The position numbers were made by a program, and so were the translations under genes. Shown piece after piece: positions 1 through 9,349 of a DNA stretch of 64,000 nucleotides (the first letter of the stretch is position 1; every line of letters starts with the position of its first letter). This stretch comes from Methylacidimicrobium sp. B4. GTDB taxonomy: Bacteria > Verrucomicrobiota > Verrucomicrobiia > Methylacidiphilales > Methylacidiphilaceae. The stretch spans positions 1,612,001 to 1,676,000 of the forward strand of contig NZ_CP066203.1 of assembly GCF_017310545.1 (NCBI RefSeq), in the 5' to 3' direction. The notes beneath the pieces were generated by a model. It searched no databases. It saw only the letters and a program-made list of their open reading frames with translations, and was not told the DNA's origin.

Positions 1-2
1 CG

Positions 3-1532
3 ATTTTTCATGTCAACGGCGACGACCCGATGGCGGCCGTCTTCGCGATCCGGCTGGCTTTCGAATATCGTCAGCTCTTTGCGCGAGACGTGGTCGTCGA
101 TCTGTTCGGCTACCGGCGGCACGGGCACAACGAAGGCGACGAGCCGAGCTTTACGCAGCCGACCCTCTATCAGGAGATCGCCGCGCATCCGAAAATCAGC
201 GAGGTCTTTCTCGAGCGTCTGGTCGCTTCCGGGGAAATGAGCCGGGACGAAGCACAGGCCTACCGCAAGGCATTCGTGGAGCAGCTCGCCGCGGACATGG
301 CGCAGTCGAAGCAGTGGGCAACCCAAGCCAAGCCGAAGCTCCGAGAACGACTCTCCTGCCCACGGCTCTTGGAACCCGTCCGTACCGCCGTGGTGGAGGA
401 AGAGCTGCTCGCGATCGGCCGGGCGATCACGCAAGAACCGCCGGACATTAGCCTCAATCCCAAGATCGCCCGAATGCTGCAGGATCGCCGAGCGGTCTTG
501 GAGAACAAGGGTCCCATTCTCTGGCCGCTGGCGGAGGCGCTCGCGTTTGGCTCTCTGCTCAAGGAGGGAGTGCCGGTCCGGCTTTCGGGGCAGGATAGCC
601 GGCGCGGTACCTTCAGCCAAAGGCACGGGGTCCTGTATGACATCCATTCCCGGGCGAGGTATGTCCCCCTCGACCATGTCAGCCCGGATCAGGCGATCTT
701 CTGCATCTACAATAGCCCGCTTTCGGAGAATGCCGTGCTCGGGTTTGATTTCGGCTACTCTCTGGACTATCCCGAAGCCCTGATCCTCTGGGAGGCGCAG
801 TACGGTGATTTTGCGAACGGGGCGCAGGTGATCATCGACCATTACCTGTCGAGCTCGGAATCGAAATGGGGCACGGTGGCCAACCTGGTCGTCCTTCTCC
901 CTCACGGCTACGAAGGCCAAGGGCCGGAGCACTCGACCGCGCGCATCGAGCGCTTCCTGCAGCTCTGCGCCGAGGACAACATGGTCGTGGCCCAATGCTC
1001 GACTCCGGCCAACTACTTCCATATCCTGCGCCGTCAGGCCCTTCGAGGCTTTGTGAAACCCCTGGTGCTCTTCACGCCGAAAAGTCTCTTGCGCGATCCA
1101 CACTGTTCCTCGCCGCTTGCCGATTTCTCGCAAGGCGGCTTCGAGGAGATTCTCCCGGATCCGGCCCGACCGGAAGGGGCGCGGCGAGTTCTCTTCTGCT
1201 CCGGCAAGATCTACTACGATCTGGTCGCCCATCGGGAGAAACTCGGGGAGAGCGACACCGCCATCCTTCGGCTCGAGCAGTTCTACCCGCTCCATCGGGA
1301 AAAGCTCTCCCGCTTGCTCGCGGGTCACCGCGCGGAAGATCTGGCTTGGTGCCAAGAGGAGCCCGAGAACATGGGCGGGTGGCATTATATGGAAAGGCGG
1401 CTGCGCGCGCTCCTCGGTCGGGAGATCCGTTACGTGGGTCGCGAGGCTTCCGCGAGCACGGCGGCCGGAAACCTCGGAGTCCACCGCTTGGAACAGGAAC
1501 GGATCTGCCGGCAGGCCTTCGGGGAGGGCTAG
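3..1532 (+). CDS. sucA: 2-oxoglutarate dehydrogenase E1 component, C-terminal part (5' end outside window)
   Basis: This is the thiamine-diphosphate E1 subunit of the 2-oxoglutarate dehydrogenase complex, which decarboxylates 2-oxoglutarate and transfers the succinyl group to the E2 lipoyl arm in the TCA cycle. The frame is open from base 3 and begins with [13 protein letters not shown], the conserved ThDP/Mg-binding segment of Suc[17 protein letters not shown] and the pyrimidine-domain stretch [14 protein letters not shown] follow. About 510 residues of a usual 900 or more are present. The stop lies 8 bases before sucB, so the two are cotranscribed. The frame is intact and the family assignment is secure. 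Confidence 0.97.
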   Translation: MFHVNGDDPMAAVFAIRLAFEYRQLFARDVVVDLFGYRRHGHNEGDEPSFTQPTLYQEIAAHPKISEVFLERLVASGEMSRDEAQAYRKAFVEQLAADMAQSKQWATQAKPKLRERLSCPRLLEPVRTAVVEEELLAIGRAITQEPPDISLNPKIARMLQDRRAVLENKGPILWPLAEALAFGSLLKEGVPVRLSGQDSRRGTFSQRHGVLYDIHSRARYVPLDHVSPDQAIFCIYNSPLSENAVLGFDFGYSLDYPEALILWEAQYGDFANGAQVIIDHYLSSSESKWGTVANLVVLLPHGYEGQGPEHSTARIERFLQLCAEDNMVVAQCSTPANYFHILRRQALRGFVKPLVLFTPKSLLRDPHCSSPLADFSQGGFEEILPDPARPEGARRVLFCSGKIYYDLVAHREKLGESDTAILRLEQFYPLHREKLSRLLAGHRAEDLAWCQEEPENMGGWHYMERRLRALLGREIRYVGREASASTAAGNLGVHRLEQERICRQAFGEG

Positions 1533-1540
1533 GGAGGGAC

Positions 1541-2743
1541 ATGGCGGTCGAGGTGAAAATGCCCTTCCTGGGCGAGTCGATCCAGGGAGGTGTGCTGGGA
1601 AAGTGGCTGAAGAGCAAGGGGGATCGAGTCGAGCCGGGAGACGCTCTCGGTGAGATCGAGACCGAAAAGATCACTTCGGAGATTTATGCCGAGGTCGCTG
1701 GTTCCTTTACCCCGCTGGTCGAACCCGGGACGAAGGTCGAGATCGGACAGGTCGTAGCGCAAATCGAGGAGAGTCCGGGCCCGGGCGACGGGGAGAATCG
1801 GCCGAGCCGCCCACCCGCAGCCTCGGCGCAGAGGCTCCCTCCGATGGTCGAAGCCCGACCCGTTCCTGTGGAGGCGCCGGGTGCTGCGGAAGCCCGCAGG
1901 GAAGCATCCGCAGCTCTTCCGGTCGCACCAGAGCCTGCGCCGCCGTTCCGGCCTTCCGGCGGCGGACGGGTGCTGCGGGAGGAAGAGTGGCAAGGGTTTG
2001 CTCCGGCCCAGAAAGAGTCGCCGGAGGAACCCGGCGCTTCTCCGAAGCCTCCGCATCGCAAGCCGATGAGTCCCATTCGGCTCAAGATTGCGGAACGTCT
2101 TTTGTCCGCGCATCGGAACACGGCCCATTTGACGACCTTCAACGAGGCCGACCTTACGGCGGTCAAGGATCTGCGGGAGCGATTCGGGGAACGATTCGAG
2201 AAGAGGCACGGAGTCCGACTCGGCTTCATGGCCTTTTTCGTCCGGGCCGTTGTGGAGGCGCTTCGACAGGTGCCCCAGGTCGGAGCGCAGATCGACGGAA
2301 CCGATCTCGTCTACCCCGGTCGCTATGATATCGGAATTGCTGTCTCGACCGATCGGGGCTTGATCGTTCCCGTTCTCCGCGACGCAGAGGAGAAGAGCTT
2401 TGCGGAAATCGAGCGGTCGATCCGCGAATTCGCAGAGCGGGCCAAGTCGGGAAAGCTGACCCTTCCGGAGCTCGACGGCGGTCTCTTTACGATTACCAAC
2501 GGGGGAGTCTTCGGTTCGCTGCTCTCGACGCCGATTCTCAATCCTCCGCAAAGCGCCATCCTCGGCATGCATGCGATTCAGGACCGTCCCGTCGCCGTTC
2601 GCGGCTCCGTGGAGATTCGTCCAATGATGTACCTGGCGTTGACCTACGATCATCGGGTGATCGACGGGAGGGAAGCCGTCACCTTCCTGACGCAGGTCAA
2701 GTCATTCCTCGAACATCCGGGGATCGTCCTGCTCGATCTCTGA
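1541..2743 (+). CDS. sucB: Dihydrolipoamide succinyltransferase (E2 of 2-oxoglutarate dehydrogenase)
   Basis: This 400-residue E2 core protein accepts the succinyl group from E1 on a lipoyl lysine and passes it to CoA. Residues 1-78 form a lipoyl domain, with the lipoylated lysine at about K43 in ETEKITSE. A Pro/Ala-rich linker follows to about residue 170. The catalytic domain ends with [14 protein letters not shown], which carries the active-site His and Asp. The start at 1541 follows GGGAGG directly after sucA. The peripheral subunit-binding domain is not complete: only a [10 protein letters not shown]-like second half is visible in the linker. The product could bind E1/E3 unusually; otherwise it is a standard 2-oxoacid dehydrogenase E2. 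Confidence 0.93.
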   Translation: MAVEVKMPFLGESIQGGVLGKWLKSKGDRVEPGDALGEIETEKITSEIYAEVAGSFTPLVEPGTKVEIGQVVAQIEESPGPGDGENRPSRPPAASAQRLPPMVEARPVPVEAPGAAEARREASAALPVAPEPAPPFRPSGGGRVLREEEWQGFAPAQKESPEEPGASPKPPHRKPMSPIRLKIAERLLSAHRNTAHLTTFNEADLTAVKDLRERFGERFEKRHGVRLGFMAFFVRAVVEALRQVPQVGAQIDGTDLVYPGRYDIGIAVSTDRGLIVPVLRDAEEKSFAEIERSIREFAERAKSGKLTLPELDGGLFTITNGGVFGSLLSTPILNPPQSAILGMHAIQDRPVAVRGSVEIRPMMYLALTYDHRVIDGREAVTFLTQVKSFLEHPGIVLLDL

Positions 2744-2766
2744 GCAAGGCGAGAAGGGAGGCTCCG

Positions 2767-4179
2767 GTGGCCAGTCAAGCCGCCTTCGATCTGGTCGTCA
2801 TCGGTGCAGGGCCGGGAGGCTATGTCGCCGCGCTTCGCGCCGCCGAGCTCGGCCTGCGAACGGCGTTAGTCGAGCGCTGCTCTCAATTGGGAGGGACCTG
2901 CCTCCGGGTCGGCTGCATTCCCAGCAAGACCCTTCTCTCCTCGACGGAAGCCTATGTCCATGCCCGCGATCGGCTTTCGCAGAACGGCATTATGGCGAAT
3001 GGCTTCGGGATCGATCTGCCGCAGCTTCAGGCGCACAAGGAGGCGGTCGTGGAAAAGCTGGCCAAGGGCATCTCCTTCCTGATGCGGCAAAACGGCGTCC
3101 ACGTATGGGAGGGGACGGCCCGGGTCGCCGGGCCGCACGCCGTTGCGGTACGGGGAGCCGAGGGCGAGGAAATCCTGGAGACGCGCGCCATTCTGCTCGC
3201 CACGGGCAGCGAACCCGCCGAGCTCCCCTTTCTCCCCTTCGACCAGAAGCTCGTCGTCGACAGCACCGAAGCTCTCTCCTTCCGGGAGGTCCCCAAAAGG
3301 CTTCTGATCATTGGAGCGGGTGCCATCGGGCTTGAGCTAGGATCGGTGTGGAGTCGGTTGGGAAGCGAAGTGATTGTGGTGGAGCGGCTCCCTCGCATCG
3401 CGGCGGGATTCAGCCCGATCGTGGCCAGGGTGCTGCAGCAAGAGCTCGAGAAGCAGCGGATGCAGTTTCTCCTCGGGGCCCGGGTTGCCGGTGCGGAGAT
3501 CGGAGAAGCCTCCGTCACGGTACGAGCCGAGGAAAGAGGCAAGGAGCGGACGCTCACCGCCGAACGAGCTCTGGTCGCCGTAGGGAGAAGACCGCACCAT
3601 GCGGATCTTGCGCTCGTCGAGGCGGGGATCCACTTGACGGAGAGCGGTCGGGTTGCGGTCAATCGGTTCTGGCAGACTTCTCTCCCCTCGATCTATGCCA
3701 TCGGCGACCTGATCGAAGGCCCGATGCTGGCTCATCGCGCCCAGGCCGAAGGCAGGGCCGTCGCCGAGCTGCTGGCGGGAAGGCCTGCCCGAGTCCGCTA
3801 CCGGAACATCCCGAACGTCATCTACACGGAGCCGGAGGTGGCCTGCGTCGGCTTCTTGGAGGAAGATCTGCGCGTCGCCAAGCGCCCCTATCGGCGAGGA
3901 ATCGCTTATTTTCAGGCAAACGGCAGAGCGCTGGCGGCAGACACGCCCCATGGGTTCGTCACCGTCTGGATGGACGAACTCTCGGGCAAGCTCGCAGGCA
4001 TGGAGATTGTGGGCAGTCGCGCCTCCGAGCTGATCGGAGCGGGTGTCGTCGCCTTGGAGACGGGAGCCACCGTCGAGTCCCTGGCGCAGGCGGTTCCGGC
4101 CCACCCCTCGCTCATGGAAAGCGTCCATGAGGCCGCGCTTGCCGCGCTAGGTGCGCGGCGATCGGATGGTCGTCCTTGA
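2767..4179 (+). CDS. lpdA: Dihydrolipoyl dehydrogenase (E3)
   Basis: This 470-residue FAD flavoprotein reoxidises dihydrolipoamide with NAD+ for 2-oxoacid dehydrogenase complexes. The N-terminal GAGPGGYVAALRAAELG is the FAD dinucleotide fold. GGTCLRVGCIPSKTLL holds the redox-active disulfide CxxxxC. GAGAIGLELGSVWSRLG is the NAD fold, and the C-terminal AHPSLMESVHE keeps the catalytic His-Glu pair. The start is GTG at 2767, 23 bases after sucB, so sucA-sucB-lpdA form one operon supplying all three subunits. The last 33 bases overlap the 3' end of alr on the other strand. Confidence 0.96.
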   Translation: MASQAAFDLVVIGAGPGGYVAALRAAELGLRTALVERCSQLGGTCLRVGCIPSKTLLSSTEAYVHARDRLSQNGIMANGFGIDLPQLQAHKEAVVEKLAKGISFLMRQNGVHVWEGTARVAGPHAVAVRGAEGEEILETRAILLATGSEPAELPFLPFDQKLVVDSTEALSFREVPKRLLIIGAGAIGLELGSVWSRLGSEVIVVERLPRIAAGFSPIVARVLQQELEKQRMQFLLGARVAGAEIGEASVTVRAEERGKERTLTAERALVAVGRRPHHADLALVEAGIHLTESGRVAVNRFWQTSLPSIYAIGDLIEGPMLAHRAQAEGRAVAELLAGRPARVRYRNIPNVIYTEPEVACVGFLEEDLRVAKRPYRRGIAYFQANGRALAADTPHGFVTVWMDELSGKLAGMEIVGSRASELIGAGVVALETGATVESLAQAVPAHPSLMESVHEAALAALGARRSDGRP

Positions 4180-5397
4180 CGCTCCAGCGCGAATGCCTTC
4201 AGAGGCAGCAGAGCGGGCCTCTGGCGCCTTTTCCCGGCGGGCCTCGGCAGCTTTTCGACTCCGCTGCGTCTCTTCGCGTTGCGACAAGGAGTGAAAGTTC
4301 CGGTAGATCCGAAAGACGCGCCCGCCGACGGCGGTGACGATTTCGTATCCGATCGTTCCAGCAATCTTCGCCAGCTCCTCGGCGTAGATGACCTGATCAC
4401 CCTGGGGGCCGAGGAGAACGACCTCATCACCGACCTTGCATCCCGGCACACCGCTCACATCGACGATCGACTGGTCCATCGTCACCCGCCCCCGAATCCG
4501 GCAGCGGCTCCCGCGGACCAGGACCTGCGCACGATTCGAAAGGGTGCGGAAATAACCGTCTCCATATCCGACGGCAAGCGTCGCCAGCTTCTGTGCCTTG
4601 CGAAGCACATAGGTAGCTCCGTAGCTAACGGTTCGACCGGCCGGGAGGTGGCGGAGGAGGGTGATCCGCGTTTTCCAGGATAGGACCGGTCGAAGCAGCC
4701 GGCGAAGGAAGGGCATGGGAGGCAATCCATAGAGAGCGAGGCCAACCCGGACAAACGAGCAGGCGTAGACGGTCTTGCGCCAAAGGGCAGCGCTGTTGGC
4801 GACGTGGAGCTTCTTGTCGGCGAAGTGCGGCCGCCAGCGCATGAGCTCGTTCCACTGCTCCTCCGTTCTCTCCGGATCCTCATCGGCCGAGCTGAAGTGG
4901 GTACAGACGCCTCCGATCTCGACGGCAGGAAGCCGCTCGGCCCGCTTGAGCTCCTTCACGGCTTCCGCTCCCCATAGGCCGAGCCTGCCCATGCCCGTGT
5001 CGATCTTGAAGTGAGCGGTGGCGCGCACCCCGGCCTTCCGGGCCGCGGCATTGAGCCGCTTCGCCTCCTCATAGGTCGAGATGGTCGGCCAAGCGTGGTA
5101 TTCGATCGCCCGCGCGAACTCTTCGGGAAGGCAGGCACTCAGCAGGAGGATGGGAGTCGTCGCTACGCCCGCCGCTCGAAGCTCGGCCGCCTCCTCGACG
5201 TTACTGACGCCGAGGATATCCGCCCCTCCTCCGACGAGCTCCTTGGCTACCGGGATCAGGCCGTGGCCGTAGGCATTGGCTTTGACCACCGCAACAAGCT
5301 TGGTCTCCTCTGAAATCCGGCTTCGCACCACGGCGAGATTGTGGCGAAGCGCGGAACCATCGATTTCCGCCCAACAGCGTGGCACGCGATCTTTCAT
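4147..5397 (-). CDS. alr: Alanine racemase
   Basis: This PLP enzyme interconverts L- and D-alanine for peptidoglycan synthesis. The N-terminal VKANAYGHG contains the PLP-binding lysine (about K39). The TIM-barrel segment and the C-terminal Greek-key domain (SYGATYVLR, LAVGYGDGY, RVTMDQSIVD) are all present. At 416 residues it is longer than the usual 360-380 because of a basic, Arg/Ala-rich tail of about 45 residues, part of which is encoded over the 3' end of lpdA. It lies 6 bases after tsaB, at the end of the run thiL-tsaE-tsaB-alr. The tail may be a natural extension rather than a functional domain. Confidence 0.95.
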   Translation of the reverse strand: MKDRVPRCWAEIDGSALRHNLAVVRSRISEETKLVAVVKANAYGHGLIPVAKELVGGGADILGVSNVEEAAELRAAGVATTPILLLSACLPEEFARAIEYHAWPTISTYEEAKRLNAAARKAGVRATAHFKIDTGMGRLGLWGAEAVKELKRAERLPAVEIGGVCTHFSSADEDPERTEEQWNELMRWRPHFADKKLHVANSAALWRKTVYACSFVRVGLALYGLPPMPFLRRLLRPVLSWKTRITLLRHLPAGRTVSYGATYVLRKAQKLATLAVGYGDGYFRTLSNRAQVLVRGSRCRIRGRVTMDQSIVDVSGVPGCKVGDEVVLLGPQGDQVIYAEELAKIAGTIGYEIVTAVGGRVFRIYRNFHSLSQREETQRSRKAAEARREKAPEARSAASEGIRAGASRTTIRSPRT

Positions 5398-5403
5398 GAA
5401 AGC

Positions 5404-6003
5404 CTAGGATGGGGAACCGGCCGGAGCGGCAAGCGGGCTCCGGAAATAAAGGGGTTCGGGAAAGGGCTCTTCCGAAAAGGCGGGGCTCTCCTCCTCGATC
5501 CGAAGAAAATCCTCGGCCCGCGGGAAGGCGCGGTGCAAGCCTGGCCCGAGCTCTTCAGATGCGATGGCCAAATCCAGGCTTTGCACCCGGATCGCCAGCT
5601 CCTCCTTGGGAAAGACGAAGGTGGATCGCACCAGTCGGCCGAAGGAGAAAAGTGTTCCGTAAAGCTCTCCCCGCCGGGCGTCGGAAAAGACGCCGAGCCG
5701 TGCCACATCGCAGAATTGGAGGGCGAGGGAGCAGGCGCTGCAGACGGAACGGAGACGGGAGCCCTTGGCGAACGCGATTGCCTGGGCTGCGGCGATGGAA
5801 GCACGGATCGAGGAGAAGGAGCCCGGTCCCACACCGACGATCACGGTCTCGATCCGGAGCGAGGGAAGCGTCAACTCTCGCAGGGAAGAAAAAAGAGCGG
5901 CGGAATGGCGAGCACCGGCAAATTCCCGGGTCTCGACGAGTCGCCCCGGCTCCCCGATCGCCAAGCTGCCCAGGGACGAGGACGTTTCCAGGGCGAGAAT
6001 CAT
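5404..6003 (-). CDS. tsaB: tRNA threonylcarbamoyladenosine biosynthesis protein TsaB
   Basis: TsaB is the pseudo-enzyme partner of TsaD in making t6A37 on ANN-decoding tRNAs. The 199-residue product starts MILALETSSSLGSLAI and contains HSAALFSSL and VGVGPGSFSSIRASIAAAQAIA, the typical ASKHA-fold signatures of TsaB. It sits between tsaE and alr, and tsaE encodes another member of the same t6A complex. The 42-base gap to tsaE and the 6-base gap to alr indicate one transcript. Confidence 0.93.
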   Translation of the reverse strand: MILALETSSSLGSLAIGEPGRLVETREFAGARHSAALFSSLRELTLPSLRIETVIVGVGPGSFSSIRASIAAAQAIAFAKGSRLRSVCSACSLALQFCDVARLGVFSDARRGELYGTLFSFGRLVRSTFVFPKEELAIRVQSLDLAIASEELGPGLHRAFPRAEDFLRIEEESPAFSEEPFPEPLYFRSPLAAPAGSPS

Positions 6004-6045
6004 GGGAGCGCAAGATCGGATGCGGGTCTTCGTCCGAGCGAGTCC

Positions 6046-6465
6046 TTACCCCGCCTTTCGGCGGATCATCCGCTCATTTTCCGAAAGAAGCAAGAGCTCC
6101 CATCGCTCGGTTTGCGGGGGAAGCAGCTCTTCCATCTTCTCGGGCCACTCGATCACGACGACCGCCGGCTCGTTCCAGAACTCCTCGAGATGAAGCGCCT
6201 CCGCCTCCTGGGGCCCCTCCAGCCGGTAGAGGTCGACGTGAACAAGGGGAAGCCGCCCGCTTCGATATTCCTGCACCAGCGTGAAGGTCGGGCTGGTTAC
6301 CGGCTCCCGGGCGCCGATCCCGTGAGCGAGGCCGCGCGCGAGGGTCGACTTGCCGGCTCCCAGCTCGCCGTAGAGGGCGAAGACGGAGCGAGGAGAGGCT
6401 CCCTCCCCGAGGCGGCGGCCGAAGCGCTCGGTTTCTTCAGGGGAGGCGGAAATGATCGAACCCAT
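6046..6465 (-). CDS. tsaE: tRNA threonylcarbamoyladenosine biosynthesis ATPase TsaE
   Basis: TsaE is a small P-loop ATPase that cycles the TsaB-TsaD complex during t6A synthesis. GELGAGKSTLARGLA is the Walker A motif. SPTFTLVQEY and HVDLYRLEG are family signatures, and VIEWPEK follows. The start MGSIISASPEET at 6465 gives 139 residues, close to the family norm of about 150. An upstream in-frame ATG at 6516 would add a Pro-rich leader lying within thiL and is less likely. The gene overlaps the 3' end of thiL by 29 bases, which suggests translational coupling. Confidence 0.92.
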   Translation of the reverse strand: MGSIISASPEETERFGRRLGEGASPRSVFALYGELGAGKSTLARGLAHGIGAREPVTSPTFTLVQEYRSGRLPLVHVDLYRLEGPQEAEALHLEEFWNEPAVVVIEWPEKMEELLPPQTERWELLLLSENERMIRRKAG

Positions 6466-7360
6466 AGGCGGTGGATCTCTTCCTGGAGATGGCGGAGGAG
6501 GGGTGGAGGCAGGCACCGATCCGGGTCAATCGCGTGGAGAACGGCCACTCCTGGAGAAGGGCACTCTCGCGATCCGGTTCCACGGTGAAGAGAAGCTCGT
6601 AGTCCTCTCCATCGCAGAGCGCCTGCTGGAGTGAGCAGCCTCGGCGTCGAGGGACACGGTTCTCGTCCAGGGACCAGTCGACCTCGGAAGCCTGGGCGAG
6701 CCGTGGCAGGTCGGAGGCCAGTCCGTCGCTGATGTCCATGAGGGAGCTGGCCCAACGGCCTTGGGCAAGCCATTGTCCTTCGGCCAGACGTGGCCGGAAT
6801 CGAAGGTGACGACCGCTCCCCAGGCTGCCGCCGAGGCTTCCGGTCACATAGAGCCCCGCCCCTGGCTCGGCTCCCGAACGCAGGACCGGAGGATAACCTG
6901 GAGTCTCCCCGATCAGCGCAACCGTGAGAACGATCTGGCGGCTCCGGCTGAGCTCCCCACCAACCAGATCCACGGCGAACCGCCGGGCTAAGCTCTCGAT
7001 GCCTCGATAGATCTCCTGGACGAGAGCGGGGGCGGCCGTAGGCGGCAGGGCGAGCGCGATCAGTGCGTAGAGCGGACATCCCCCCATGGCGGCGATATCG
7101 CTGAGCGCCCGTCCGAGCGCCTTGCGCCCGACCAACCGCCATGGGGTTTCCCGAGAGAAGTGAACCCCCTCGACCACCGAGTCGGCCTTGAAGAGCAGGG
7201 AGTTGTCCTTTCCCCGCCCTTCGAGAACGGCGCAGTCCTCACCGACCCCCGCCCGCACGCTGGGCCCATGTCGCCAATGCCGGGTCAGCAGGCGAAGCAG
7301 CCCCTCTTCACCCAAGGCATCGAGGGAGCGGCAATGGGCAAGCGGCTTTCTCGGGGTCAT
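6437..7360 (-). CDS. thiL: Thiamine-monophosphate kinase
   Basis: ThiL phosphorylates thiamine monophosphate to the active cofactor thiamine diphosphate. The 307-residue protein belongs to the AIR synthase/PurM-like superfamily. GVGEDCAVL and KADSVVEGVHF are the Mg-ATP-binding signatures, followed by GRKALGRALSDIAAMG and MDISDGLASDL. The start chosen is the ATG at 7360 (MTPRKPLAHCRSL), matching the family's N-terminus; a further upstream start would add about 50 residues without similarity. It leads a run with tsaE, tsaB and alr. Confidence 0.92.
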   Translation of the reverse strand: MTPRKPLAHCRSLDALGEEGLLRLLTRHWRHGPSVRAGVGEDCAVLEGRGKDNSLLFKADSVVEGVHFSRETPWRLVGRKALGRALSDIAAMGGCPLYALIALALPPTAAPALVQEIYRGIESLARRFAVDLVGGELSRSRQIVLTVALIGETPGYPPVLRSGAEPGAGLYVTGSLGGSLGSGRHLRFRPRLAEGQWLAQGRWASSLMDISDGLASDLPRLAQASEVDWSLDENRVPRRRGCSLQQALCDGEDYELLFTVEPDRESALLQEWPFSTRLTRIGACLHPSSAISRKRSTAYGFDHFRLP

Positions 7361-7391
7361 CGGGCGCGTTCGCAGGCCTCTCTTCACTTCC

Positions 7392-8162
7392 TCAACCGAA
7401 TTTCGCCAGGAGCAACAGGCCTGTCGTAAAGCTATTGAACCAGCAGTGAATCGCAATGGAGAGCAGGAGCGATCCCGAAAATTCGTAAGCGATGCCGAGC
7501 AGGAGTCCAAAGAGAAAGAGCGGGAGAAAGGTCGGCCAGTTGAAATGGAGAAAGGCGAAGAGGAGAGCGGTTACGATGAGTGCGGATCTACGCGAGAGCC
7601 GGTTTTTCAGATAGACGTAGAGGAATCCACGGAAGAGCACCTCCTCCCCCAACGGGGCCAGCACGAGAATGAAGACGAGGAGCAGGGAGAGGGACGGCCA
7701 GTTGTGGGTGCGTACAAAGATCTCGACTGCGGGCTGGGGAGGGGCGGGAACTCCGAAGACTTTCCCGAGCAGCTCGCCAAGAGCCGCCACGAGGCGGAGA
7801 GGAAGGTCGGCCGCCAGAGCGATCCAGAAACCGGCTCCGAGGCTTTTCCAGACGGGGAGGCGGTTGGTGCCGAAGTAGGCGTCGAAATTGAGCCGGTGAA
7901 AGCGGACCAGGAGCAGGACGGCGATGAGGGCGAGAGTCGTGCCTGCCGAGAAGAAAACCCCGGAGATCAGGAACAGGGATACGGTTACGAGCTCGATCGA
8001 GGAAAAGGGGATCGTTGGAGCCTGCCCGTAGGGTAGTGCTCCCGCATGGCGGAGCTTACGGAAAGCCAGGCCCAAGGCCGCCGCCGCCGCCGCGCTAGTC
8101 AGGAAAAAGCCTGCAACCAGCGCTCCATATTGGTGCAGAAGCTTGGCGGTGACCTCGTTCAT
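7392..8162 (-). CDS. CPBP-family intramembrane glutamic endopeptidase (CAAX protease-like)
   Basis: This is a polytopic inner-membrane protein with the Abi/CPBP fold. The motif GEEVLFRGFLYVYL (EExxxR) and the later FAFLHFNW (HxxxN-type) supply the expected catalytic residues. At least six hydrophobic segments are visible. The start at 8162 (MNEVTAKLLHQ) gives 256 residues; an in-frame start at 8279 would overlap sppA by 26 bases. The substrate is unknown. Relatives process CAAX proteins or bacteriocin-related peptides, or act in membrane-protein regulation. Its position next to the signal peptide peptidase gene suggests membrane proteostasis, but that is inference. Confidence 0.85.
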   Translation of the reverse strand: MNEVTAKLLHQYGALVAGFFLTSAAAAAALGLAFRKLRHAGALPYGQAPTIPFSSIELVTVSLFLISGVFFSAGTTLALIAVLLLVRFHRLNFDAYFGTNRLPVWKSLGAGFWIALAADLPLRLVAALGELLGKVFGVPAPPQPAVEIFVRTHNWPSLSLLLVFILVLAPLGEEVLFRGFLYVYLKNRLSRRSALIVTALLFAFLHFNWPTFLPLFLFGLLLGIAYEFSGSLLLSIAIHCWFNSFTTGLLLLAKFG

Positions 8163-8253
8163 TCCCGGCGGCGGCGCAGCTTGAGGTTCCGGAAGCCGAT
8201 GAGCAATCCGGAAAGAGGAGAGGCCAAGGGCGCAGAGGAGAGCCGCCGGAATC

Positions 8254-9267
8254 TCACGGGAGGAATCCACCGGATCCAAAGACGGTCGGCGCCAGGTAGT
8301 AGAGACGACCGGAGATCAGGGGAAGCCGATCGGAGGAGAGGAGGCTTTTCGCACGAGCTTCGCTCCCGAAAAGGCCTCGGACCAGCGCCGAAAGCCGGAA
8401 GGGGGGAGCGTACCGGACGACGCGGGCCGTCTTGACCTTGCCGAGCTCCTTGCATTTGTCAACGGCGTCTTCAAAGTAGCCGAGCTCGTCGATCAACTTG
8501 GCCTGCAGGGCCATCGCGCCGGAGAGGATTCTCCCGTCGGCCCAACGGACCTTCAGTTGCTCCAAGTCCAGGTGCCTTTCCTGGGAGACGATGCCGACGA
8601 ACCGATCGTAACTGGCGTTGATGAGCCCTTGAACGTAGGCCTGCTCTTCCGGAGTCATTTCCCGTGTCGGATTGAGAATGTCCTTCATTTTGCCCGACTT
8701 CAGGGTCAGCGCCTTCACGCCGATCTTGTCGAGAAGATCCTTGACGTTGAAGGTTTGGAGGATGACCCCGATGCTTCCGGTGAGGGAGAGATCGTTGGCC
8801 ATCAGGTAACTGGCGCCCATGGCCGCGTAGTAGCCACCCGAGGCGGCAACCGATTCCATGTAGACGACGATCGGCTTGACCCGCCGAACCCGTTCGAGCT
8901 CGTGATAGAGAACGTCACTCGCATCGACCTCTCCGCCCGGGGAGTTGATCGCCAGGAGGATGGCTTTGACCCGACGGTCATCGCGTGCCTGCCGGAGCTG
9001 GAGGGTGATGTCCTCGATCATGCTGTCTGAGAATTGGCCGGGCTCCTCTCGTGCGATCAGCCCTTGCAAGCGAATCAGGACGATCTTCTGGTCGCGATCG
9101 GGATCGCCAGCGACATATTCCTCCGGGAACTCCGGAGGTTTCATGTCCGGGCTGGTGCCCTTCTTCATCTGGAGCGCGTTCCAGAAGATCAAATTGAGCA
9201 AAAGGCTGACGGCCAGGAGGACGAGGAAGGACACCGTCCCGCATCCGACCCGTCTTTCGACCCTCAT
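8254..9267 (-). CDS. sppA: Signal peptide peptidase SppA (36-kDa type)
   Basis: SppA is a membrane-anchored serine protease of the ClpP/crotonase superfamily that degrades released signal peptides. The start MRVERRVGCGTVSF at 9267 is followed at once by a single hydrophobic anchor. SVAASGGYYAAMGA carries the nucleophile Ser. KSGKMKDILNPTREMT carries the catalytic Lys of the Ser-Lys dyad, as in short Gram-positive-type SppA. The length is 337 residues with one protease domain. Frame readable upstream to 9426 has no similarity to the family and overlaps metG. Confidence 0.93.
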   Translation of the reverse strand: MRVERRVGCGTVSFLVLLAVSLLLNLIFWNALQMKKGTSPDMKPPEFPEEYVAGDPDRDQKIVLIRLQGLIAREEPGQFSDSMIEDITLQLRQARDDRRVKAILLAINSPGGEVDASDVLYHELERVRRVKPIVVYMESVAASGGYYAAMGASYLMANDLSLTGSIGVILQTFNVKDLLDKIGVKALTLKSGKMKDILNPTREMTPEEQAYVQGLINASYDRFVGIVSQERHLDLEQLKVRWADGRILSGAMALQAKLIDELGYFEDAVDKCKELGKVKTARVVRYAPPFRLSALVRGLFGSEARAKSLLSSDRLPLISGRLYYLAPTVFGSGGFLP

Positions 9268-9349
9268 GGCGCAAGAGCATGACAGAGAGAGCAGTGCTGA
9301 GCAATGGCAAGCTCGTGAACGGACGGAAAATCTTCCGATCTCACAGCCC

